NCBI GenBank assembly: GCA_031268215.1
Contig: JAIRXP010000115.1
Coordinates: forward strand, 1 to 38,087
DNA from: Bifidobacteriaceae bacterium
GTDB lineage: Bacteria; Actinomycetota; Actinomycetes; Actinomycetales; WQXJ01
Reading direction: 5' to 3'
Length of the DNA: 38,087 nucleotides
In this document: piece by piece, positions 17,056 through 24,431 of the stretch
Layout: the number at the start of each line of letters is the position of its first letter
Numbering within the stretch: position 1 is the stretch's first letter
Notes under the pieces: generated by a model
The model's database searches: none
Told to the model about the DNA's origin: nothing
The model's input: only the letters and a program-made list of their open reading frames with translations
Position numbers and translations under genes: made by a program

Positions 17056-17966
17056 TGTCTAATGTACGTTTGGCCATCGCCGGGATGGTAACGCTCGACC
17101 TCGTTTACGTTACAGAAGCCCATCCGCTTGAGGACTCTGAGAACCCCGTACTGGAGCATGCCTTGGTGGTGGGAGGACCGGCCGGTCGTTCCGCGATCGC
17201 GGCTGGCCGCCTTGGCGGGAATGTGGAGCTGCTGGCGATGATCGGTACCGGGACGTTCGCAGCGTTGCTCCAAGACCAGCTCGCCCCTGAGCCGTTGAAG
17301 ATCCAATGGGTTCAGGAGGAAGGCCCATCGCAGCATTCGTGTGTGTTGGTGTCGCAGGAGACCGGGCTGCGCACAACCATTTGGCTCCCCCAACCGCGCG
17401 TCAATAAGGAGTTCGTGCGCCGGGTGGACGGCCTGCTTCGCCAAACGGATACAGTCTTATTCGACTGCACCGATCAAGCCGCCACCAAGAGTATTGTTGC
17501 CTCGTCGCGCGCCAATGGCGCCACCGGCGTAGTGGATACGGGGTCATATAAACCGTGGGTCGAGGAAGTGCTGCCTGGCGTGGAGCATATAGTCGTTCCG
17601 GAGAAATTCCTCTCGCGACGGCTCCCTAGCGCCGCGTCGTCACGAGACGCCGCTATCCAGACATTCGCGGATCTTGGGCCCCGCGTCTTGGGCGTAACCC
17701 GCGGCAAATTGGGAGGCCTCTGGGTGGATGAGGATGGCCTCCACGATTATGCCCCTTATCCGGTGCAAGCGATTGACACTTGCGGGGCCGGGGACACGTT
17801 TCACGGCGCCTACGCGTGGGCCGTGGCGGCCGGATTGCCTATCGCCAACGCCTTTGACGTGGCCGCTTGGTCAGCGGGCTGCAAGTGCGGGACATTGGGC
17901 AACGCTGGCATTCCCGGGTTTTCCGACCTGGCCCTGCAGCACCCGGAACTACTTGAGCCACGGTAG
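17055..17966 (+). CDS. PfkB-family carbohydrate kinase
   Basis: This 303-aa protein has the usual ribokinase/PfkB length. The glycine-rich N-terminal substrate motif is seen (VVGGPAGRSAIAAGRLGG), and the C-terminal signature IDTCGAGDTFHGAY carries the catalytic base D247. These enzymes transfer phosphate from ATP to a sugar or nucleoside hydroxyl; the substrate cannot be read from sequence. The frame is open from 17016, but the GTG at 17055 is chosen: it overlaps the stop of the TIR-NagB-like gene (TAGTG) and has GGAAGGA about 9 bases upstream. The coupling implies the kinase makes or removes the ligand recognised by the isomerase-like domain, or processes a product of TIR cleavage such as ribose or ADP-ribose derivatives. 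That role is inference. Confidence 0.85.
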   Translation: MSNVRLAIAGMVTLDLVYVTEAHPLEDSENPVLEHALVVGGPAGRSAIAAGRLGGNVELLAMIGTGTFAALLQDQLAPEPLKIQWVQEEGPSQHSCVLVSQETGLRTTIWLPQPRVNKEFVRRVDGLLRQTDTVLFDCTDQAATKSIVASSRANGATGVVDTGSYKPWVEEVLPGVEHIVVPEKFLSRRLPSAASSRDAAIQTFADLGPRVLGVTRGKLGGLWVDEDGLHDYAPYPVQAIDTCGAGDTFHGAYAWAVAAGLPIANAFDVAAWSAGCKCGTLGNAGIPGFSDLALQHPELLEPR

Positions 17967-18041
17967 CTATTGGCACAGGTCCAGACGTTCCGCCGGCCAT
18001 CGTAAGCCGGGCTTCACATGCCGGCCATGTCATCTCATCTG

Positions 18042-18521
18042 CTACGCCCGGGTAACTCCTTCCGGCCAGATGACTACCACCTCTTTGCCCTGTTCACGAG
18101 CATATTCAACAACGTCCGCCGTCCCTCCTAGCCCCCGCGCGCCGGCACCGTCCCATACCGCGACCAGAACGTCGGAGCGGTCCACCACGGATTTGCCCGC
18201 CTCCCAGAAGGCCTCCTCTGTAGGCTGCGCGAAGTCAAGGCGAACCAGCCCGGCGGCATCGGACAGGTAGCCCTGGTAGGCGGCCAGGCCTTCGGGGGTA
18301 TCCATGGTCGCCTCGTACCCAGCGCAAGGAACAACACCAATCAACGCCCCGCCCGCGTCAACGATCTGCTGGGCGAATAGCTGATCCGCCCCTTCAGCCA
18401 AGCAAGACACGCCCGTCAGGGGCCCGGTTTGGTCTTTGATAACACCGCCGATGCCGTCCACGACGTAAGCCATAGCTTCTGCCGGTATAGCCCGGTGGCC
18501 GGTGATTCCGAGTGTGCTCAT
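18042..18521 (-). CDS. SLOG-fold nucleotide-binding protein
   Basis: This 159-aa protein has a single Rossmann-like domain with the SLOG (LOG/DprA/YpsA-like) hallmarks: an N-terminal LGITGHRAI, a LAEGADQLFAQ helix, VPCAGYEATM, and a C-terminal SDVLVAVWDG followed by GLGGTADVV, the glycine-rich nucleotide-binding turn. In conflict systems SLOG domains sense or process nucleotide-derived messengers, often beside TIR effectors. It lies tail to tail with the sugar kinase. A GTG at 18530 would add three residues (MDC); the ATG at 18521 is preferred because the conserved strand begins immediately after it. Whether it belongs functionally to the TIR/kinase pair is unproven. Confidence 0.8.
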   Translation of the reverse strand: MSTLGITGHRAIPAEAMAYVVDGIGGVIKDQTGPLTGVSCLAEGADQLFAQQIVDAGGALIGVVPCAGYEATMDTPEGLAAYQGYLSDAAGLVRLDFAQPTEEAFWEAGKSVVDRSDVLVAVWDGAGARGLGGTADVVEYAREQGKEVVVIWPEGVTRA

Positions 18522-18658
18522 GCAGTCCACTGTGTCACACAGGTGGCCTTGGGCGCTCGGTCAGGAGGCGCGTGGCGGCCACCCCCCAGCGAACCCCGCC
18601 ACACGCGGATTGGGATAGATTTGGGGTCTGGTTGCCCGTCTATTGGAAGGCCCCGTCG

Positions 18659-20845
18659 GTGAAAACAGTCACGGTGTTTCTCGGTTCCTCGACCGAACTC
18701 GCGCCTGAGGTTGTGTCGCTGGCTGATTTCTCTGGTGAGTTGAACAGCGTTTATCAGGCCCGGCGGGTGCGGCTGCGACTGGAGCAATGGCGGTGGCCCG
18801 GTGACGACCCAGCGGTTTGGGACGCGAAACGGGCGGGACATACCGCGCTGATCCGGTCAAGTGATCTGTGCTTCTTCCTGTTCTTCACTTCACTGGCGGC
18901 CCGTACGGCTTATGAGTTCGCCACAGCCGTGGACTCATCCCGAGCCTCTGCCAAAGGCCGGCCGCAGGTGGCGACCTGGTTCAAGCAACTTGATGAAGGC
19001 CGGCGGATGGACGGAGAGTTAGTCCGGCTGAGGGACCGCCTGGAAAGCGAGATGGGCCACTATTGGAACACTTGGGCCAGCGTTGAGGCACTCAAGTTGG
19101 GTGTGCTGATGCAGCTAAAGCGGTCCGGGGCAGATACCCCTGTCACAGTTAAGGATGACCGGGCGTTAGTTGATGGCCGGCCGCTGGTAGATCTAACCCA
19201 AGTGCCGTCCTATGCACAGTTCCAGGGCTTGGACCGCTTGCGGGCAGAATTGGATCAGGTCCAGGAGCGCTGGAGCGAGTTGAACCACCAATCATGGGCC
19301 AGTCCGGCCGACCGCACGTTGGCGGAAGAGTTCAGCCGGGCGGACCAGCGCCGGCGGGAACTGGAGGAGGCCTTGGACAAGGCGAGGTTTGAGTTCTTGG
19401 CGGTGACTGCCTCCATGTTTGAGGCCACCCGGCCGGGCTCCATTTTGTCACCGCGCCGGGCCCGCGCTTACCGCTTATTTGAACTGGGTAACGTTGATCA
19501 AGCCCTCGCCTTATTGGACGAGGATGTGCTGCGGGCAGAAGCGACATCAGCGCAGGCCAGACTAGATGCCACCAAACAGATGATCAGCTTGATCGCTGAC
19601 CAAGCGGGGGCGGAACGCCAGCGGTTGCGAACCACGGCTGACACCTGGCTGCAACGCTATGACATGTGGAAGACCAAGCCGCTCAGCCGCGATTCGTTGG
19701 CGGGAATGGAGACCGCTTTGCGCGAGGCGGTCGCGATTGAAGAACGCGCGGGGCTGGAGCCGGAAGCGACATTCCAACTCGCCGGGTTCTTGCGGCAGCA
19801 GCGCCGGTGGGATGAAGCCGAAGCGGTCTACCAGGACTATCTGGCCTCCCCATCCGTGGCTGGGGATGACGGAAAACGAGCCGGCGGGCTGAATGAACTG
19901 GGTATTCTTTGCCGTAAACGCGGGGATTTGGATCAAGCGGCTGCCGCCTATGACGAAGCGCTGGTCATTTACCGGCGCTTGGCAGCCGTTAACCCTCAGA
20001 AGTACCAACCTGGCCTGGCCAGAATCCTCAATAGTATAGGCCCCCTGCGCCGTCACCAGCGGCTTTTCGATCAAGCTGAGGCGGCCTACGCCGAGGCGCT
20101 CACCATCTACCGTTCCCTAGCTGAGGCCAACCCTCATGAACACCAATTCGGCCTCGCCAAGACCCTTAACAACCTAGGGATTCTGCGCCGGCACCAAGGA
20201 CAACCAGACCAAGCCGTGGCAGCCTACACTGAGGCCTTGGAGTTGTACCGAATCCTGGTGGCCACTAATCCACGGGAATACCAACCTAACCTGGCTAGAG
20301 CCCTCAATAACTTCGGCGGCCTATGCCGCAAATCGCAGCGTTTTCCTCAAGCGGATGCGGCATATACCGAAGCCTTGGCCATATACCGGCCCCTGGCGGA
20401 AGCCGATCCGCAGGCCTACCAGCCCTGCCTCGCCCAGGTTCTCAACAATTTGGGCATTCTCCGCCGCAACCAAGGAGAACCAGACAAGGCGGCCGCCGCT
20501 TACGCGGAGGCCCTCGGCATTTACCGCCCTCTGGCCATTGCCCACCCGCAGACATACCGACCTAACTTGGCCAGAGCCCTCCACAATGTCGGCTATTTCC
20601 TGCACACCCAAGGAAACTTGAAAGAAGCTGGGGCGGCCCTCACGGAGGCCGTCAACATCCGCCGGGAACTCGCGGAGGCCGACCCGCGGGCCCACCAACG
20701 CGGCTTCGCCTCCACATTGAACAAGCTCCAGAGGGTCTACGAGGATCAGGGCAAGCACCGGGAAGCCCAAGCCGCCGCCCAAGAGGCCGCCCAGATCGGC
20801 TCCAGCCCAACAAGCCACAGCGCCGAATCAAAGGCCCTCGCATGA
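18659..20845 (+). CDS. DUF4062-like protein with six 46-residue TPR-like repeats
   Basis: This 728-aa protein starts at a GTG preceded by GGAAGG 8 bases away; an upstream extension to 18512 has no such site and overlaps the SLOG gene. The N-terminal ~150 residues (TVFLGSSTEL, LRLEQWRWPGDDP, SDLCFFLFFTSLAARTAYEF, VATWFKQL) are a DUF4062-like, TIR-related Rossmannoid domain. It is followed by a helical part with an EELxxALDKAR-type coiled coil and a helical-repeat region. Six consecutive repeats of exactly 46 residues (429-704) follow the pattern AAYxEALxIYRxLAxANP, then LARxLNNLGxLRRxQG. The repeats probably bind a protein or peptide. An ATGA overlap couples it to the next gene, a paralogue of its N-terminal 300 residues. 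Confidence 0.75.
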   Translation: MKTVTVFLGSSTELAPEVVSLADFSGELNSVYQARRVRLRLEQWRWPGDDPAVWDAKRAGHTALIRSSDLCFFLFFTSLAARTAYEFATAVDSSRASAKGRPQVATWFKQLDEGRRMDGELVRLRDRLESEMGHYWNTWASVEALKLGVLMQLKRSGADTPVTVKDDRALVDGRPLVDLTQVPSYAQFQGLDRLRAELDQVQERWSELNHQSWASPADRTLAEEFSRADQRRRELEEALDKARFEFLAVTASMFEATRPGSILSPRRARAYRLFELGNVDQALALLDEDVLRAEATSAQARLDATKQMISLIADQAGAERQRLRTTADTWLQRYDMWKTKPLSRDSLAGMETALREAVAIEERAGLEPEATFQLAGFLRQQRRWDEAEAVYQDYLASPSVAGDDGKRAGGLNELGILCRKRGDLDQAAAAYDEALVIYRRLAAVNPQKYQPGLARILNSIGPLRRHQRLFDQAEAAYAEALTIYRSLAEANPHEHQFGLAKTLNNLGILRRHQGQPDQAVAAYTEALELYRILVATNPREYQPNLARALNNFGGLCRKSQRFPQADAAYTEALAIYRPLAEADPQAYQPCLAQVLNNLGILRRNQGEPDKAAAAYAEALGIYRPLAIAHPQTYRPNLARALHNVGYFLHTQGNLKEAGAALTEAVNIRRELAEADPRAHQRGFASTLNKLQRVYEDQGKHREAQAAAQEAAQIGSSPTSHSAESKALA
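19943..20770 (+). repeat. six tandem 138-base in-frame repeats
   Basis: The coding sequence carries six consecutive repeats, each exactly 46 codons with no insertion or deletion. The first two begin AAYDEALVIYRRLAAVNP and AAYAEALTIYRSLAEANP; the last (AALTEAVNIRRELAEADP) and its neighbour are more diverged. The helical pattern is TPR-like but longer than the usual 34 residues. Confidence 0.85.
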
Positions 20846-21585
20846 ACCGTCAGATTACGCTGTTCCTCGCCTCATCTGACGAACTCAAGAAAGAGCGCGA
20901 GGCCCTAGGCGCATTTGTCAACCAGCTCAATGACATCTATAGAGCCCAACACCCCCATAAGGTGCGCGTCACTAAATGGGAGTGGGAATCTGACGCGATC
21001 TTGGAACGGCCCAAGCAAGATGTGTATAACGACAAGGCGCGCGCCAGCGATATAGCACTGTTCCTATTCGCCACGGTCCTGGGCAAAGGCACCGCCGCCG
21101 AATTCGATGCCGTCGCCGAAGCGGTCGCGGAAACCGGCCGGCCACGGGTCACTGCTTGGTTCAAGCAGCTCGCTCCCGGCCAGACGCTCGAACCGGCGTT
21201 GCAGCAGGTCAGGGACCAGATCACCGGTGGTATGGCCCACCCGGATAACGCGCCCGACAATCATCTCTGCCTCACCTTCGCTTCCGCCGAGGAACTCAAG
21301 CTGGGAGTGCTGTTCCAGCTTCAGGCCAATGAGCTGGCTTTGCCCGTCATTGCCGAATTTGACCGGGCCACGGTCAACGGCCAACCGGTCATTGACCTGA
21401 CCCAGATCCCGGCGTACACCGCCTGCCTCTCAGCCCAGCGCCACTACTTCCTCGACGCCACAGCTCGGCTGGCGACAACGGCGCCGGGCCTCAACAGCCC
21501 CGCCTGGCACCATTATGAGCGGGGCCATCCCCAAGAAACGCTACGCATTTTGGCGCCCGATGCCGTCCAAGGAGTCCCAGCATGA
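20842..21585 (+). CDS. stand-alone DUF4062-like protein
   Basis: This 247-aa protein is paralogous to the first ~300 residues of the upstream gene. Shared stretches include TLFLASSDEL / TVFLGSSTEL, VTAWFKQL / VATWFKQL, EELKLGVLFQL / EALKLGVLMQL and VIDLTQIPAY / LVDLTQVPSY. The coiled coil of the larger protein is reduced here and the TPR repeats are absent; the protein ends just where the repeats would begin (YERGHPQETLRIL). The WEWESDAILERPKQDVYN and SDIALFLFAT segments fit DUF4062-type domains found in defence-associated proteins. Both ends overlap neighbours by ATGA, so all three genes are coupled. It may be a modular partner exchanging with the TPR-bearing protein. Confidence 0.8.
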   Translation: MNRQITLFLASSDELKKEREALGAFVNQLNDIYRAQHPHKVRVTKWEWESDAILERPKQDVYNDKARASDIALFLFATVLGKGTAAEFDAVAEAVAETGRPRVTAWFKQLAPGQTLEPALQQVRDQITGGMAHPDNAPDNHLCLTFASAEELKLGVLFQLQANELALPVIAEFDRATVNGQPVIDLTQIPAYTACLSAQRHYFLDATARLATTAPGLNSPAWHHYERGHPQETLRILAPDAVQGVPA

Positions 21586-21791
21586 AAACCGTTCGCCTAG
21601 TTCTGGCCGCGTCTGAAGACCTGCGCGAGGACGTTCAGAGACTGGAGGACTTCATTGGCCGCCTCGATGACAATTCAAACGGGGCTGCACGGCCGCTGTC
21701 CAGCGGTGACCCGCGGGTCCCGTTCGTTCGTCCGCCTTGCCCCGCGTGCATACCCTTCGCTAGCATTACAGCAGACGTGGGGCCGAGGTAG
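21582..21791 (+). pseudogene. truncated third DUF4062-like gene
   Basis: The frame begins with an ATGA overlap and an N-terminus (TVRLVLAASEDL, RLEDFIGRLDD) that matches the start of both upstream paralogues. After about residue 30 (near base 21672) the similarity stops abruptly and an unrelated 39-residue tail (NSNGAARPLSS onward, rich in Pro/Arg) runs to the stop. The rest of the expected ~250-residue domain is missing. This looks like a gene cut by acquisition of the following DNA, which differs in composition. It is probably non-functional. Confidence 0.65.
21737..21766 (+). promoter_or_regulatory. possible promoter of the UbiA-fusion gene
   Basis: TTGCCC (21737-21742) and TAGCAT (21761-21766) are separated by 18 bases, placing a start of transcription near 21773, upstream of the TTG start at 21846. 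The position at the head of an apparently acquired segment is consistent with a gene bringing its own promoter. Weak evidence. Confidence 0.25.
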
Positions 21792-21845
21792 CCATTTACT
21801 CCTCTAGCCCTCTCGTACCCGTACTCCCGACGATAGCGACACCCA

Positions 21846-24386
21846 TTGCAATACTTACTTAGGCAGGTCAGCCAGCGCCAGGCGGCTGACCCTCAGGCCG
21901 GTGGAGATGTTAGTCCGTCTGCAGTCTGGGGCTTTGCCCTTCGCACCTTCGGCTACGCGTTCACCTCGCCTTTCGCCATGGCCGCTGGGTGGCTAATGGC
22001 TGCGCCTCCGTCGGATCGCGCGCCCCACTCCTTTTTCGTCTGGCCCTTCTTTGTCGGTCTGTTTCTTCTCGTCTCGGCCTTCTTCATCCAGTACACATAC
22101 CGCTTCCCCTATCACAATCGCGACAGGTTCCCCTACTTCTCCTCTAATACCGATAAGTTGTCCCACCGCGCCATCCGCGACATCATTGCGGGAGCCCTCA
22201 TCGTACTCGGCAGCCTCCTTACGCTGCCACTCCTCGCCCAGTCGTATGACCCGATCAAGCTCTGGTCGCCCGACGGAAGGCCTTTTCTAGCCCAACTAAC
22301 CATCGCCCTTACTTATCTAGTCACCGTCCTCGTCTGGGCCGGTCAGTTGCGCAAGGATGCCCGCGACGCGCGGCGCGGTCGCATCCTCGACTGGCTAACA
22401 ATTCCCGCGTTGTTCAGCATCGGGCTCGGTGTCTGCTCCGGCTATGTTCTGCGAAGCGAAGCACTTATCAATTCTTTGTGGGGCCCCGCCGCTATTGCAG
22501 CCTATCTCGCCTACTTCCTCCTTGCCGCCGTGGTAGGCACGCGCAAAACCCCCACTGAGTCGTCTCTTCGGACGCTGCTCCTCAAGTCTCCTTTCTCCGT
22601 TTTCAATTGCCTAGTGCTGGCCACCGGCTCGGCTCTCTTTTTCGCCACACTCTTCCAGCCCACTCTCTCTCAGGTCAACCTCACGCTCGCCATTCGCCTT
22701 GTTGTCGGCGCGGTCCCCCTCTCCGCGTTCATTGCCGTTGTGGAAGCATGCAGAATAACGGCTTTCGAGTTCGAGAACAGGAACTCGTCCAAGGGTTCCA
22801 TCTGCACCTTCTCATATTACAAGTCCACGACACTAGCCATAGCAGCGTGCATACTGATACTTCCCATAATGATACTCACCCTCGATCAGTATCACTTTCT
22901 GTTTTACATTCTCGTTGGAGCCCTAGTATTGAGCTTCTATTTCTTTTGGCTTATGATGGGCATTAACAACCGGTTCCGCGGCGCGAAGTGCTGGGCTCTG
23001 ATCAAGCTCTCGCTGGGCTTTGGCATTCTCGCCGTCATCTTCTCTGATAGCTGGACGCAATGGCCGATCTCAATCGGCGGATGGCTCACGCAGCCTTGGC
23101 TGTCCTCGCTCCTTTCTTATCCAACGCTCTCGATCTATGCCCTCGCGCTCTTCTACCTTGCCGGCTCTCTTATGCGCGACTACGACCGATATAAGATGGC
23201 CTCGCTCAATAGCGGCCAGCGACCGGATACACCGCGGGCTGCCCGTCGACGCATACTGCGTAGAATGTCGGACGACCCTCGAAATGCCGGCCGCATCTTG
23301 GGCATACTGAGCTTCGCCCCTTTCCTAGTGTTGTTCCTCATCGACTTTGGAGCAGGTTGCACAGTGCCCCCCGAGTACGAATGCCTTCCGGGCGCCAACC
23401 CCCTTGTGCGGGCGGCGGAGATGCTCTACCTCCTAATCTGCTGCGTCTGCCTCCTCTTCAACTACTCTCAGGGGACGCTCGACTTCCGAATTGACACTGA
23501 CTTCAAGATCGCATTGAGCAACCCCTCTCCGGAGCCTCCCACAACGGACGGTGGTGAGGACAGCACGCAATTCATGGGATTGCTCCGTCTACTTCGGCTT
23601 CCCACGGGGCTCTTTGTCCTGATGATTGTGGCGATTTCCTACGGGGTCACGGGTTCGGGGTGGACCACTGGCCTAATACTCGGCATGCCATTTGCCCTCG
23701 CCGCCATGCTCGGATTCGCCCTGAACGATATCAGCGACTGTCACAAGGACGCGGTGAGCAAGCCCCGCCGTCCCATTCCAAGCGGCCAGGTTTCCCTTGG
23801 AGCGGCTAGGACCGCCGCCCTTGTCGTGGGAGTCTTGGCTTTCGGCTGGGCGACTTGGGTCCCGCTGACCGGTTGGCACAGGTCCTTCTATTTTGTCGCC
23901 TTCGTCGGCGTGATTCTCTACAATGGCGTCGTCCGTTACGCTGCCTTGGCGAAGACACCAATCGCCGCGCTGCTGTCGGTCTCGCCGCTCGCCTTCTGTC
24001 TGCTGACGTTGGAGCCGGGCCCGTTGCCGGCCGTCGTGTCGGGACTGGCGTTCCTATATATCACGGGGAGAGAACTCAGGATGGACGCCCTCGACGTAGA
24101 CGGCGACCTTCAGGGGCGCACTCGCACCTTCCCTATCCTGTTTGGCGTCTCCGCCACTACTCGTGTTGCGTTTGCGCTCATTGTCGGGTCAATGTCGGTC
24201 CTGTCTCTTCTAGTCCTCAAGTTCGAGTTCGGCCCGGTAGCTTTAGTCCTGATTTCCTTGCTCTGGCTTGGGCAGTTGCTGTGCGAGGTCCTCTGGGGTT
24301 CGGGGATGCCTACGCGGAGGCGCACCTCTATCCGATTGCAATGGATACCCATGTTGGCGGGGTCGTTTGCCGTCCTGATGGCTTAG
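21846..24386 (+). CDS. large membrane protein with C-terminal UbiA prenyltransferase domain
   Basis: This 846-aa polytopic protein has an N-terminal ~560 residues with about eleven hydrophobic segments and no family I recognise. The last ~270 residues are a UbiA-superfamily prenyltransferase. Motif 1 is N627-D-I-S-D631-C-H-K-D635 followed by SKPRRPIPSG; motif 2 is D747-A-L-D750-V-D-G-D754. These Asp residues bind Mg-pyrophosphate of a prenyl donor. UbiA enzymes are normally near 300 aa, so the fusion is unusual. The TTG at 21846 is the earliest start after a stop at 21834; the first ATG is at 21978. Codon use is AT-richer than neighbours, with four ATA codons within nine codons near 22853, suggesting transfer. 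It follows a truncated gene, and ends 45 bases from the radical SAM gene stop, tail to tail. Confidence 0.75.
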   Translation: MQYLLRQVSQRQAADPQAGGDVSPSAVWGFALRTFGYAFTSPFAMAAGWLMAAPPSDRAPHSFFVWPFFVGLFLLVSAFFIQYTYRFPYHNRDRFPYFSSNTDKLSHRAIRDIIAGALIVLGSLLTLPLLAQSYDPIKLWSPDGRPFLAQLTIALTYLVTVLVWAGQLRKDARDARRGRILDWLTIPALFSIGLGVCSGYVLRSEALINSLWGPAAIAAYLAYFLLAAVVGTRKTPTESSLRTLLLKSPFSVFNCLVLATGSALFFATLFQPTLSQVNLTLAIRLVVGAVPLSAFIAVVEACRITAFEFENRNSSKGSICTFSYYKSTTLAIAACILILPIMILTLDQYHFLFYILVGALVLSFYFFWLMMGINNRFRGAKCWALIKLSLGFGILAVIFSDSWTQWPISIGGWLTQPWLSSLLSYPTLSIYALALFYLAGSLMRDYDRYKMASLNSGQRPDTPRAARRRILRRMSDDPRNAGRILGILSFAPFLVLFLIDFGAGCTVPPEYECLPGANPLVRAAEMLYLLICCVCLLFNYSQGTLDFRIDTDFKIALSNPSPEPPTTDGGEDSTQFMGLLRLLRLPTGLFVLMIVAISYGVTGSGWTTGLILGMPFALAAMLGFALNDISDCHKDAVSKPRRPIPSGQVSLGAARTAALVVGVLAFGWATWVPLTGWHRSFYFVAFVGVILYNGVVRYAALAKTPIAALLSVSPLAFCLLTLEPGPLPAVVSGLAFLYITGRELRMDALDVDGDLQGRTRTFPILFGVSATTRVAFALIVGSMSVLSLLVLKFEFGPVALVLISLLWLGQLLCEVLWGSGMPTRRRTSIRLQWIPMLAGSFAVLMA

Positions 24387-24431
24387 CTCTGACTCGTCTG
24401 CCCCGCAGGGGATAGAGCCGGTCCGGGCCCC

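Noticed and set aside
17967..18041. Hairpin between the kinase and the SLOG gene (GCCGGCCAT...ATGCCGGC)
   Set aside because: The arms differ by an inserted base and the loop is long; not convincing as a terminator.
18512..18658. Upstream extension of the repeat-bearing DUF4062-like gene
   Set aside because: It overlaps the SLOG gene start, lacks a ribosome binding site and reads as low-quality coding; the GTG at 18659 has GGAAGG.
24387..24431. Bidirectional terminator between the UbiA and radical SAM genes
   Set aside because: GC-rich half-matches are present but no clean stem-loop with a T-run could be built.
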